Below are positions 13,001 to 22,560 of a stretch of 64,000 bases of DNA, in pieces. Every line of letters starts with the position of its first letter. The first letter of the stretch is position 1. This stretch comes from Simmondsia chinensis (taxonomy: Eukaryota > Streptophyta > Magnoliopsida > Caryophyllales > Simmondsiaceae). Position numbers and translations under genes: made by a program. The notes under the pieces are model-generated. The model did no database searches, was not told the DNA's origin, and worked only from the letters and a program-made list of their open reading frames with translations. Location: assembly GCA_018398585.1 (NCBI GenBank), contig JAGTTD010000018.1, forward strand, positions 2,921,501 through 2,985,500, in the 5' to 3' direction.

Positions 13001-16000
13001 TTATGTCAAAACAAACAGAGCCTAAGAATATTCTTGTGCTTCGTGGGCAGTGGCAGTCTCACATAGTTTTTTGGTAATGGAAGTGTCCAAGCAAATTTAT
13101 GAGCACCTCAAATAGGGTCACTTAGGGGCACTAGACCACAAGATGGTACAAAGGAGTTGGTTGCACCTAATAGCAAGAGTTGAAAAATGAAAGAGGCGAT
13201 TCCAACACACTAGGACCTCTCTTTATGATGCTTGTTTGGCTCGTTTCAATCACAAGCCTTATGAATCTCGAACCTGAAGCCTTGTGAGCCTAAATAAGCC
13301 TCTATGATCCAATCTCGATATAAATTACATGCCCCAAATGTGTCCAATCAAGCTAAGTTTGAGCCTAAATGATCCTAAATAGAGCTTACATGAGTCTAAA
13401 CAAGGTGACCGTAGCTCGGAGCTTCAACGAGTTGAGTTCGAGCTCAACTAATCCAGCTTGAGCAATACTCTCCATGTGTGGTGTGCTTCGTGCTGAGCCA
13501 AGTTGAGCAAAATGTTGGAAATCCGACCCTTGAGCATCACGATTTTGCCTACGCTTAGCTAATTTAACCCCCACCGTCCCCCCCCTTGTCCCGAAGCCTA
13601 ATTTACCCCACTTTTGTCAATCACCCTCCATTGCAAGAATGATCCTTTTCTCTCTCCCCTTCCTCGCACCTCTCTAAAATGGTGTTCTACATAAAGGCTC
13701 CATTTGTTTCAACAGGAAAAACACAACTTTTCCATCATATTCTTGCAATTTCATTATACAAAACGAGTGCCAATTGTTGCCTTGGGGATAATATTTATCA
13801 AGGGAAAGTTAACTTCCGCTCAAAGAGAGGGGATGACATTTTCCTTCACAAAATAGAAATATTTTCCTTTAGAATCTCATGTACTATATATCATTTTAAC
13901 CTCAAGTTAATCAAATATGAATCCCATATAAACATAGATAATGAAATTATTTTTCTTAGCTGAACGACAAAAATTTTCAACTAAAAAATATTTCTCAATG
14001 AAAATATTTAGAAAAAGAAAATTCCAGAAAGAAAATGTTCTCCCCCAAAATCATGAAATCAAAGAACTCCCGTGAATCCTAGGCGTGCTCGTAGTGAGAA
14101 AAATGTAAGGATTTAACCATAGACAATACACAAAATTGACAGTAATTAGTATGATAATAATTACAAATTCATATAGAAAGGGAGGAAGTATCAGCGAGAG
14201 GAGTATCAGGAAAATCACATATCAAGCATAAAAGAAGCAAGAATCAACACAAAGCAAGGCACCAAAGTCTACATGGAAACCCTCTTTCAACTAGAGGGAA
14301 AACCACGGAACTCAATCAAGGACCTCATCCACTATTGAAATTTTGAATTATAATCACTAATCATAACTTGAGGGATAAACAGACCAAATGTTCGATGAAT
14401 TACTCAATACGGCTCGCTCATGTTCGTTATGGGAGCTCGATAGTTCATCAAGCTGAGTTCGAGCAGACACAATAAGCTTAACGAGCTGACTAACCTAAGT
14501 GAACAGTTTGATAAGGGCTTCATAAGGGTTCGATAAAAGTTTGTTAAGCACTCGTTAAGAGTATATTAATAGTTAGTATTAGTTTAAAAATGGTTCAATA
14601 GTAGCTTGCTGGTGACTCGAATAGCTTAGCATAAGCGAGCGCGACTGGCTCGGCTTGATTGTGACCTTGATTCAGCTCGATAAGGAGCTCAAATTAGCTT
14701 GATTAGGCTTACGAGTCGAGTTGAGTATTAAGCATTGAAAAATCTTATCGAACCTAGCTCGAATAAGGGTTTAAAAGCTCAATAATTGCTCGACTCGAAC
14801 TGAACTCAAACAAGGGGGTCACTGGGCTCGTTTATGCCCCTATGAATCATAAACCAAAACTGAATCTCACAATCTCTCCACCCATGTGTAACGTTTACAA
14901 AACAAAGCCACAGACCCAAGTTTAATTAGTATGATAATGATGATAACTTCACATTTAGATTGTTAAATTTCACCGGGGCTTTTTAGGCTTGACTCGCATA
15001 ATTGGGATGCATGAAATCGAAATATAAACCCAAACAAGCTTCCATCATAAAACTAATTGGCATTAGATGACGTAGCCCACTAGACTTGTATATTGATCTC
15101 TTTTCTCTCACAACTCGAACATAGGATTCAACTAAACTCACATGTGGAGTCCTTAATGTGGAGAGAGAAAGAGAGGTACCATGTCGTGTTTCTGGGTCAG
15201 ATATATATCCAATCGATCGAATCAGCCTATGCAAAGTTCCTGTGGTATCCGATTGATTGGATACCTACGGATTGGCCGCTGCTAGGCAGAAAAAGTTGTT
15301 TTTACCCAATTTCTTATGTTTTTCATTATTTTGCCACATAAACTCTATAAATAGGGATTAGTTTTTCATTATAATTCATTCTCTATTTGATTAACGAAAT
15401 TTCTTCTTTTATATTCAATTCTTAACTCTCTTTTTCTCTCTCAATTTCTCCCTACAATTTCCCTTCTACTTTCTTCCTCCTTTCCTAATGCTAGTTCTTC
15501 CCCTAATTCTTCCTTTTTTTCTTTTCAATTTCTTCTTTTTTTATGATCAATTTATGAAGTTTTGACCTAATTATTACACTGGATCATAACAATTAGTATC
15601 AGAGCACTTGGATCACAATAGTTGATATCAGAGCAGTTTGTATCATAACAATTGGTATCAGAGCAGTTTATATTATAACAATTGGTATCAGAGCAAATAG
15701 TACTATCACAATTGTTACCAAAGTCAAGTTTGACCTAATTACTACTTTAGGTCACAACAGTTTAGTATTAGGGCAAAGTTTGACCTAATTGCAACAGTGG
15801 GTCATAACACTCTCTTAAAACTCCAATGTAATATTCAACTGGACTGACATGTACAGTTCTTAACGGGAGGAAAGAGAACGGGTAGTACCAGAGAGAGGAG
15901 AGAGATGGAGGAAGAGAAGAGAGGAGTGAAGGAGTCTGTTAGTGGACTCCATTTCTACCACCACCATTCCAATTCGCTCCTTTAACTTCACTGTCTGCTT

Positions 16001-16078
16001 CAGCTGCCTTCTCAGCTTCTCAAACTGGTTCTCCGCCGTCGCAGCCGCCGCTCCGCCGCCGCCGCCGTCGTCATCCAT
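7011..16078 (-). CDS. TSN: Translin, seven exons
   Basis: Exons on the minus strand: 15889-16078, 12497-12593, 11755-11870, 10282-10326, 9467-9492 (26 nt), 8077-8212, 7011-7117. All introns are GT..AG and all phases join without a shift, giving 717 nt (238 aa; animal translin is about 228). Exon 1 encodes ENQFEKLRRQLKQTVKLKER; exon 2 ends HRDCPGEYYR; exon 3 runs YHSDWKNEM to EEKLG; exon 4 gives FGLDIEDYLIG; exon 5 GVCFMSNEL; exon 6 PRYVVNQVTAGNFECPK and LNLRNDFLRRKFD; exon 7 KYDLRRVTEVYYDVKIRGL. These follow the translin fold from N- to C-terminus. Translin is an all-helical octameric RNA/DNA-binding protein that pairs with TRAX in the C3PO RNase of animals; the plant role is less clear. The start at 16078 (MDDDGGGGG) lacks an organelle extension; an upstream start cannot be excluded. 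Introns hold more than ten mobile elements. Confidence 0.93.
7303..7545 (-). mobile_element. 5S-SINE, subfamily C, TTG tail (translin intron 6)
   Basis: Read on the minus strand: 5S-like part (GGATCCCATTAGAACTCCGA ... GGGTGACCTCCTGG), then the shared tail, ending (TTG)n, seen on plus as CAACAACAACAA at 7304. The 5S-like part is extended 5' of GGATCCC (CACTAAGGCATCGG). It sits inside a MITE-like repeat that starts near 7232 (CTTCGTTTGTTAAGATGGGA) and ends near 7690. Confidence 0.85.
8336..8692. repeat. Fold-back MITE (translin intron 5)
   Basis: Left arm GTTATTTATGCCAATGGTCC, with TCCTTGTACTTTGTC, is the reverse complement of the right arm ending at 8692 (GACACAGTAAACGAAGTATT ... GTAAACAAC). 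The same family occurs at 25776-26110 and 56950-57300. Confidence 0.7.
8792..8925 (+). mobile_element. RTE-type tail, 5'-truncated, 12-bp TSD
   Basis: Contains ACAGCCTCCCTTTAGG, ACTGCGTACATG, a poly-C run, CCGACCCTGCTC and GGCACTGGGATTGTTGTTGT. It is flanked by perfect copies of AATATTCATTCA at 8780-8791 and 8926-8937. No 5S head. Confidence 0.88.
9218..9359 (+). mobile_element. RTE-type tail, 5'-truncated, 15-bp TSD
   Basis: Begins TGCTTCTTAGGTTGGGG (a LINE-like junction, not a 5S end), continues through AAGGCTGCGTACATCC and ends with TTG repeats. Perfect TSD TATTAGGTAACATTC at 9203-9217 and 9360-9374. It lies only about 110 bp from the translin microexon (9467-9492), on its downstream side in gene sense. 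Confidence 0.9.
9677..9738 (-). mobile_element. 62-bp tail copy with internal deletion, 17-bp TSD
   Basis: On the minus strand it has CCTCGGAAACAGCCTCCC then joins directly to the terminal CTTGGGGCACTAGGAC and a TTG-like end; the central GCTGCGTACA block is missing. Perfect TSD CAAAGAGTTCCTAAAAA at 9660-9676 and 9739-9755. Confidence 0.88.
10361..10768. mobile_element. GAGCTTG-rich MITE (translin intron 3)
   Basis: Starts TAGAGGTGTAAATGAGCT and ends CATATACAACACTA, imperfect inverted ends of the same family as 5963 and 16165. The interior is rich in GAGCTTGA/TTCGAGCTT. Flanks AGTATACT and GTTACACT are a poor match for an 8-bp TSD. Confidence 0.55.
10769..11350. other. Translin intron 3, no further feature
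   Basis: Unique-looking AT-rich DNA between two insertions. No exon, RNA gene or repeat end recognised. Confidence 0.4.
11370..11519 (-). mobile_element. RTE-type tail, 19-bp TSD
   Basis: On the minus strand it reads GGCAAGATTCTTCAGGTTGG, GGAAACAGCCTCTC, AAGGCTGCGTACATC, GGCACTGGGAATG and then TTG repeats. The 5' part resembles the 3' UTR of the LINE copy at 58597-59376. Perfect TSD tccaacaaaataacaacaa at 11351-11369 and 11520-11538. Confidence 0.9.
12672..13022. mobile_element. Tourist-like (PIF/Harbinger) MITE (translin intron 1)
   Basis: Ends GGTTCAGTTTGGTT and AAACAAACAGAGCC are imperfect inverted repeats; flanking TAA at 12669-12671 and 13023-13025 matches the 3-bp Harbinger-type target duplication. 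The interior has mirror GGAAAATATTTTCC words. Partial relatives lie near 10015-10170, 13690-14050, 40640-40960 and 43785-43920. Confidence 0.65.
13225..14855. repeat. Decayed GAGCTCG MITEs and MITE fragments (translin intron 1)
   Basis: 13225-13450 and 14400-14850 are GAGCTCG/GCTCGATAAG-rich MITE remnants; the second ends CGTTTATGCCCCTA at 14853. Between them (13695-14050) lies a piece of the GGCTCCATTTGTTTCAAC MITE family. No exon seen. Confidence 0.5.
14970..15165 (-). repeat. TRIM LTR-like copy
   Basis: On the minus strand it contains AGAGAAAAGAGATCAATATA, GTCTAGTGGGCTACG, GGGTTTATATTTCG and CCCCGGTGAAATTT, the order found in the TRIM LTRs at 28075 and 28438. No partner LTR nearby. Confidence 0.55.
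15200..15810 (+). repeat. LTR-like region followed by tandem PBS-like array
   Basis: A TATA-like TCTATAAATAGGG at 15345 lies in an LTR-like stretch ending near CACTGGATCATAAC. From 15588 a unit of about 30 bp carrying TGGTATCAGAGCA (complement of the 3' end of initiator tRNA-Met, the usual primer binding site) is repeated four to five times, with worn copies at 15714 and 15762. TTTGACCTAATTA is also repeated at 15560, 15729 and 15779. Confidence 0.6.
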
Positions 16079-16164
16079 TCGAGCTACTCTCTCTCTCTCT
16101 CTCTGCGCGCGCGAGCGAAGAACCGCACGAATCGGGGCTAAAGCTCCCGCTTTACAAGTTCAAC

Positions 16165-16611
16165 TAGGGATGTATTTGAGCCGAGCCGGAGTCGGCCAGG
16201 CTCGAGTTTCGGCTTGCTTACATTAAGCTCAAGCTCGGCTCGTCAAAAGGTCGGGCTTGGCTCTGTTCGATCTAAGCTTAGGGATCTCAAATTAAGCTTA
16301 TAATATTTTAGCTCATTTAAGCTCAAGTTAGGCTCGTTTATGCTCAGACTCGACTCATTTAGGTTCAAATTTGGCTTTATTAGTCATATTTAATTAAAAT
16401 GTTATATTAAGAAAAACTTGTTTGGGTACGTTTAGGCTCGCGAGCTTACGAGCTCGAGCTTCACTAGGCTCGGGGTCGACTTGATAAGCTAAACGAGTCG
16501 GCTTGACTCGACTCGACTCGACTCGAGCTCGAAGCAAGTCAAGTCTTTCGAGCTTTATGACAAGCAAACTCACAAGGACTCACGAGCCGGCTTGGTTCAT
16601 TTACATCCCTA
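16165..16611. mobile_element. GAGCTCG-rich hAT-like MITE, near-perfect TSD
   Basis: TAGGGATGTATTTGAGCC at the left is the inverted match of GGTTCATTTACATCCCTA at the right. Flanking octamers AGTTCAAC (16157-16164) and AATTCAAC (16612-16619) differ at one base. The best-preserved member of the family here; it sits just upstream of the translin start. Confidence 0.8.
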
Positions 16612-17117
16612 AATTCAACTCACAATATACCTGGATTAGTGGAGTTATTTACTCTCATGGTCCCTCGTGTTTTTAATTTATTTAAATCGATTTTTTATCT
16701 TTTATTTTAGGGTAAATTATATATTAGTACCTTAAGGTTTAATGTAATATTTTTTAATCTATAAATTTTATGAAATAATTTATTAGTTTATAAATTTTCA
16801 TGTAATTATTTTTTAGTCTAATTTTAGGTAAAACAAACTGCAGAAAAGACGTTTATATCCTTATTCAAAAAAAACTACAGAAAAGACAAAAAGACATTTA
16901 TATTCTTATTCAAAACATCGTCATTTTTTCAAATTTATTACTTTTCTTAATTTTCTTTAGCTTTACCCTTAACCTTTTGGTCAAAATGCTGACGTCATGT
17001 CGTGCGCCTGAAATTTGATTAAAAAATAATTACACTAAAATTTATGGACTAATAAATTATTTCACTAAGTTTCTAGACTAAAAAATTATTATACCAAACC
17101 TCAGGGTACTAATATAC

Positions 17118-17362
17118 AAAAGCAACATTCCTAGTGCCCCAAGAGCTCTCACCTAAGTAGCATTTGGGGGAGTGGATGTACGCAGTCTTCCCTCTTCAGG
17201 GTGCTACCCTAAAGAGAGGTTGTTTCCGAGAACCACCAACCTTAGGGGTGCAATATACGGACTTCGCAGGAGGTCACCTGTCTTGGTACTACTCTCACTC
17301 AAGCACACTTAACTTCGGAATTCTAATAGGATTCGGTGCTTGCATGTTGATACCCTCTTAGG
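17118..17362 (-). mobile_element. 5S-SINE, subfamily A, TSD later split
   Basis: Complete from AACCTAAGAGGGTATCAAC through the 5S-like part to GGCACTAGGAATGTTGCT (minus strand). Its left TSD is CAGGGTACTAATATAC at 17102-17117; the right copy, CAGGGTACCAATATAC, is now at 20565-20580 because later elements inserted into it. Confidence 0.85.
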
Positions 17363-17369
17363 TTTCAGG

Positions 17370-20300
17370 TAGTCGTGGCCACGGGCCTGACCTGGCCCGC
17401 TTTTTTGACAGAATTAAAAAAAATTAAATAATACAAAGTTCTTTTGTACTAAAATTGTTGTAATTCATTGATAAATAATATGAGATACAAATACATTTTT
17501 TTTAAGCACTAATAATGCTAAATATACATGTTCAAAAAAAATAATACTAAATATATGTAATAAAATAAAATATACAATAAGTAATGGTAAATATCTTATC
17601 AAAAAAATAATGGTAAATAAATAGCGTAACAAGTACAAATACGACGCAGTTGGGGCTTAATATTTAAAAATACAAATTTGTTTATCAAAAAATACAAAGT
17701 TTGACGTATAGGGGGTGCGATCGTCTTTTGACGTAAATATTTAAAAGTAAATAATTGACATACAAAAGTGTTGATATCAGTCGCATGGGGGGTTTTCTAT
17801 GCCATCATTTGACGTATCAGTGGCGCGGTCATCTTCTTCATCGCTCGATAAATCCAGCTTCATTCTCTGTTGATCTCTTGCCTCAGCTAGCAGTCAATCC
17901 TTCAAGCACACGGACATCTCCAAGCTTGATGGCGATAGCTTCGCCCTCTTCGTTCCAAGCAACCTGCCACCAAGCCTGAAAGCACACTCCGATGCTACTG
18001 AAGACACTGGACAACTTAGTATATCATATGCCATGGTGGAAAGCACGGGATACTAGGTTTGGTTTGTGTTCCACCATTGTAAAAGGTCAAAATTCGGGTC
18101 GGCCGGCTGCCCGAAAATATGGACTAACGATGTCCGTAAATAATAATCTAGCTTGTCACATGACGTGGGGGCTACTATGGGCGTAAATTGCTCCAACAGC
18201 TTCCACGAATATGACGTGTGTGAACTACTTCCACTAGATGTGGAAGATCCTACTGAAGCAGTACTAGAATATGGATTATTGGAAGCTAATTTTCGGGAAT
18301 ATTGAGAAAATAAAGTATGCAAGTCGTTATCGACATCGGCAATGAAAGTGTCGATATTAAGACTATGATGCAAATATTTGAAAAAATGTTGGCAAAACAA
18401 GTTTAAACCCCCACGCTTACAACGAGGATCTAAAATAGTTGCCAAGCAGTATGTAAGAGATAGTTCAGAATAATATTTGGCAAACTTTTCTTTCATTGCC
18501 TCAATCGATTCGAACAAAATGGGGTTGGATTAATTACCCACCATCCAATTGACAATATCAAGCAATCTTGATATTGCTTGAGGCATGGTCGGATAGTAGC
18601 GACCCGAAAAAAATGTCATGGCCTCTTTAAACATGCTAAAAAAGTTACAAATTTGATCTATTGTCTCCCAATGTATACCGGCCAGTTGTAATCGCTCCAT
18701 TCTGTACGATTTTCCTGTGCGAATTCCATCAGATCGTCTTTGTATGGTAGAATGCGCTCTAACATTTCTACCGTAGACGACCACCTAGTTTGAGAGTGTA
18801 ATTTGAATTGTTTATATTCCACGTTATGCAACCTACATAAATTTTTAAATCTTTTTTTTTTCTAGTGCAGGATGATTTAATAGATATTATTACGGATCTT
18901 AAGGTGGTAAGAGATTCGTTTACAAGATCTAAACCATCAATTACCATTAAATGCAAAATGTGACAAATGCAAGGAATATGGAAACACTTCCCACCTAACA
19001 TGGGTCTCATTTGCCTAATTAAATGTGTAACAGATGCAGTGTTATTGGGAGCATTGTCGAACGTAATACAAAAGATACGTCGCTCTATGCCCCAGTCGCG
19101 GACTGCCGACATAATCGCATCCGTAATTACCTCGGCAGTGTGAGGGGCAATCTAAAAGTCCAAAATGAATTATCCTCTTTTGGAGGATGTAGGAGTCATC
19201 GGTCCAGTGTGCCGTTATACACATATAAGGTTGGCCGGGTTTCGACGTTCATATGTCCGACGTCAACGAGAACATGCTCGTGTTCGTCACAAAAAGTGCT
19301 AAGACCCCAGCTTTCATCCCGTGGTACAACGTAAAAGCGTCCCGCTTTACGGTGTTCCGATGAATCCTCACAATGGCGGGGTTCACATTTCGTTGGAGGT
19401 AGTCGACGAAATATGGGTTTTCGCCGGTATTGAAAGGCCTTTCACCCAAAATTATATATTTAGCTAGCCCCTTTTGGTTGCTCTCTTGAGAGAACCTAAA
19501 ATTAGCAAGTGCACCGGTCACTTGCTGTACTATACGTTGTTGGCTCTTATCTGGGTATTGCTCGGGGTGGCACCTAAGTATATGTCTGTTTAATGTGCAT
19601 GTCCCACTGCCAGGTTGATGGCTAAAAGTCCTAGCTGGGTCACATAATTTACAAGTTGCTTTATTAGTTGTCTTATTAAGGGTAAAGTGATTCCATACCC
19701 CACTAGTTGTACGCCTACTAGTAGAGGTATTAATTTCAAGCTGGGCTTCGGTGGTGGGTGTGGGTTCCTCATCAGTTTGTGAGTCTCCAACCCCACCACC
19801 ACCCCACTCATGATAATCTTGTTGTTGTGAAAAGTCATAATCTATGCTATCATCAGTGTATTGGGGCGATGGGCCTGGTTGTATAAAAGCTTGTTCTTCC
19901 GTATTAAGTACGACAATTCTACTCCTTTTAGGGATTCTGGGTGGCCGAGAAGAGCTAGAACTAGCACGACCAGCTCCAGAGGATGATGAAGAGTTGTGTT
20001 CCATATTAGTATAAGTGATTAGTATTTATAAAATGCAAGTAGTAACGCAAATTAAATAACTAAAAATGCGAATCAAATAAAATTGCGATACTAAAATTAC
20101 CGAAACGAGAGAACAATGAAATTCGAACTTCAGCCAAACACTTTACGAACAACAAAGTTAGAGCACAATTTTGCAATTAACAAGGTTGAAGAAGATGGGA
20201 GATGATAAATGTAGAGAGAAAGAAGAGAGGATAGAAAATTTGGTGAGGAAATGGGTTGAGAAGGATTAAAAATTTATAGAAAAAAAATATAATTTTTTTT

Positions 20301-20407
20301 TTAAGAGCCATTGCCCGAGCCCGGGCCCAAAGGCAACTAAAATTTGGCCAGCGGCCCGGCCCGGGGTACACCGGGCCCAGGCGGCGCCGGGCCGTTGGCC
20401 ACGCCTA
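17370..20407 (-). mobile_element. hAT transposon, 3.0 kb, decayed
   Basis: Ends TAGTCGTGGCCACGGGCC and GGGCCGTTGGCCACGCCTA form an inverted repeat; the 8-bp TSD is GTTTCAGG at 17362-17369 and 20408-20415. It carries a minus-strand hAT transposase gene. Subterminal DNA is AT-rich near 17400-17700 and GGCCCG-rich near 20300-20390. Confidence 0.92.
17880..20004 (-). pseudogene. hAT transposase with BED zinc finger, broken
   Basis: The first frame (19249-20004) has a Ser-rich N-terminus and a BED finger (SGVWNHFTLNKTTNKATC, KLCDP ... LNRHILRCH). The next (18768-19112) has the catalytic FDNAPNN block and CICHILHLMV; 18530-18784 and 18053-18517 continue. The hAT dimerisation region is seen in yet another frame at about 17890-18040 (ILSCPVSSVASECAFRLGGR). 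At least three frame breaks, so it is not expected to be active. Confidence 0.85.
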
Positions 20408-20423
20408 GTTTCAGGGTACCAAT

Positions 20424-20561
20424 CAACAACAACAACAACAGTCCTAGTGCCTCGCGGCTCCCGCAAGAAGCAAGGTCTTGGGGGGGGGGGGGGGTGATGT
20501 ACGCAGCCTTACCCCTTCCGGCTGGAAAGAAGACTGTTTCCGGGGACCCCTAACCTGAAGT
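20424..20561 (-). mobile_element. RTE-type tail, 15-bp TSD
   Basis: Plus strand starts with CAACAACAACAACAACAG and ends TAACCTGAAG; a G-run sits at 20478-20495. Perfect TSD TTTCAGGGTACCAAT at 20409-20423 and 20562-20576, lying inside the right TSD of the SINE at 17118. Confidence 0.88.
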
Positions 20562-20589
20562 TTTCAGGGTACCAATATACAATTTTATT

Positions 20590-20850
20590 TTATTCATATT
20601 GGTCCCTTGTCTTTTTAAGTTTGTTGAAATTAGTCCATCGTCTTTTCTTTTGTTTAAAAATGTCTCTCGTGTTTTATTTTACTATAAAATTGGTCCATGA
20701 ACTAATTTTTCATAAAATAAAACATGATGAACCGGTTTGAATAAAAGAAAGGATCAAGGACTAATTTAAACAAATTTAAAAGGACGAGGGACTAAGTTAA
20801 ACAAAGTTGTAAAGACAAATGACTAATTAGAACAAAAGAAAAGCAAGTTT
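20590..20850. repeat. Fold-back MITE
   Basis: Left arm TTGGTCCCTTGTCTTTTTAA is the inverted match of the right arm (AAAAGGACGAGGGACTAAGT), with a centre near TTGGTCCATGAAC. Same family as 35385-36035 and 46653-47040. Confidence 0.65.
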
Positions 20851-21320
20851 CTTGAATTATTAACCCTAATTTTTTGTAGTATTAATAAAAAGCGCCCACA
20901 TGATAACGTTATTTTTCATCGATATAGCTGGTGTGTCAATTGTTTTCTTATTAATGTTGCAGTAAAATGATAAAATTACTATTCGATACTATTATTCTTA
21001 TTTTATAAGTACAAAATGTGATATTTTTTTATTATGTTATTTCGTTTAATTTGTTTAAAATGATGATTATTAAAGGTTGTTTTTATCATTTTACTGTAGT
21101 ATTAATAAAAAATAATTACCACTTCAACTTTATCGACCAAAATAGCTTTATCACATTAGAGAGTGGACTTTTATTAATACAGTAAAAAATTATGGACTTT
21201 TTACTAATATGACAAAAACTTATGAGACTTTTTATTAATTCAAAAATATCATAGTCCTTTTTATTATATTGAAAAAGGTCATGATACTAAAAAAACAAAA
21301 AAAGGAACATGATACTAAAA
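20850..21320. other. AT-rich DNA, no gene seen
   Basis: Contains repeated TTTTTATTAATA words and, at 21280-21334, a 28-bp tandem duplication (CATGATACTAAAAAAAC) next to the following SINE. Confidence 0.4.
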
Positions 21321-21466
21321 AAACAAAAAAAGGAACATACCCAATGCCTTAAGAGCTCCAGCCTATGCAGGGTCTAGAAGGGCGGATGTACACAGCCTTC
21401 CCCCTTCAGGGTGTTAACATGAATAGAGGCTGTTTCCCAGTGTCTTCAACCTGAGGGTGAGGACTT
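21321..21466 (-). mobile_element. 5S-SINE, subfamily B, 5'-truncated
   Basis: Minus strand: only the last bases of the 5S-like part (AAGTCCTCACCCTCAGG) remain, then ACACTGGGAAACAGCC, the shared tail, and GGGTATGTTCCTTTTT. A short candidate TSD, TACTAAAA, is at 21313-21320 and 21467-21474. Confidence 0.75.
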
Positions 21467-21513
21467 TACTAAAATATAAATAATTCTTTAGTATATATAA
21501 AATATAGTATCCG

Positions 21514-21517
<4 letters not shown>

Positions 21518-21557
<40 letters not shown>
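21518..21557. repeat. (TA)n microsatellite
   Basis: About 40 bp of pure alternating TA, a typical hypervariable locus. Confidence 0.95.
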
Positions 21558-21559
<2 letters not shown>

Positions 21560-22560
21560 TAGCCTTTTTTTTTTTCCCCCCAATCTCTGACTATTATTTA
21601 TAATTTTGGGGCGTATAAAAAGCAAGAAACAAATTTTCATTTTTCCATTTCCATTTGAGTAACTATATACATAATAAAAATTTTCTTTCATCCGAATAAT
21701 TTTGAATAGTGCTTGTATCTTCTGTCTTACCATAGCATCAAATTTGAACTCGTGGCATGAGCATTTTTAGTTTAGAACTTCTGAATTTCGTTTATGTTGA
21801 AAAATTTTGGGTTAGGGAAAAATAGACTGGCATCTTTTAACACAGGAAAATTAAGGGGGAGGGATAGGGATGTTCAAATATCAGTCCGAACTGGAAGGAG
21901 GTTTAGTGATTTAAATAGAAGATTTTACTGCATTTATTTAGTAAAATAGTAAAAAATCATTTTAAATAATATTATTAAATGTATAATATTATAAGCTTTT
22001 TTTACTTACAAAAAAAGGTAGATGACATCTAAGAAATGTAAGAAAATCAAGGCGGAAATCAGGATGTGACCTTTTTTTGGGATAAATGTCGGCGAAGCCG
22101 AAGTACAAACCAGGAACCTCGACAAGCGAGCCCTAAACACCCTATAAACGGTAGGTGGAACAGAAAATCCGACCTAGGAAAAAAACAACAGGGAGGACAA
22201 CAGGAACAGGAAAAACAAAAACAAAACTGGACACAGCCCTGCAACCTGCATAACAGGAAAACCAAAGCCCCGACGGGAGAAGGGATAACAGGAAAGAAAG
22301 GCAAAAAGAAGAGCAGGAAGAAAAAACATACAACAGAACTGAAAAGAAGGCCAGACGAGAAACTGAGGATGAGAGGAGCACAGCAGCACCAACAGAGACC
22401 TGAGGGATTTACCTATTTTTCCTTATAATATTGAGATTGTTTTCCTTACTTATGTTCTCAATTTCATTTATGCACAAAAAAAATGATCCATATTAGTATA
22501 ATCATAATTAAAACTTAGAAAATAATTATATAATCTAGAGTTAGTTACACCATTAGTTCA
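21558..22560. other. No gene; LINE-like fragment at 22070-22425
   Basis: The open frames at 22059-22428 come from a purine-rich stretch (GGCGAAGCCGAAGTACAAAC, then AAACAACAGGGAGGACAACA). A similar start (GCGACAAAGTCGCGGTACAA) occurs at 57537, so this is a dispersed repeat, perhaps L1-related, and not a gene. Confidence 0.45.

Larger units (their letters stand above)
16710..20582. repeat. Long-TIR MITE, split by three later insertions
   Basis: The left arm (about 16710-16820: TATATTAGTACCTTAAGG, AATTTATTAGTTTATAAATT) is the inverted copy of the right arm (about 17010-17117: AATTTATGGACTAATAAATT, CCTCAGGGTACTAATATA). The right end is carried on past the insertions to about 20582. It may be Mutator-like; TTTTATTTTA flanks both outer ends but is too simple to be decisive. 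Confidence 0.6.

Noticed and set aside
16088..16105. CT-run as a promoter element of translin
   Set aside because: It lies directly upstream of the ATG where CT microsatellites are common in plant leaders; nothing ties it to regulation.
18053..20004. Domesticated hAT gene (DAYSLEEPER type)
   Set aside because: The transposase is broken by several frame shifts and still sits between matched ends and a TSD, so it is an ordinary decayed transposon.
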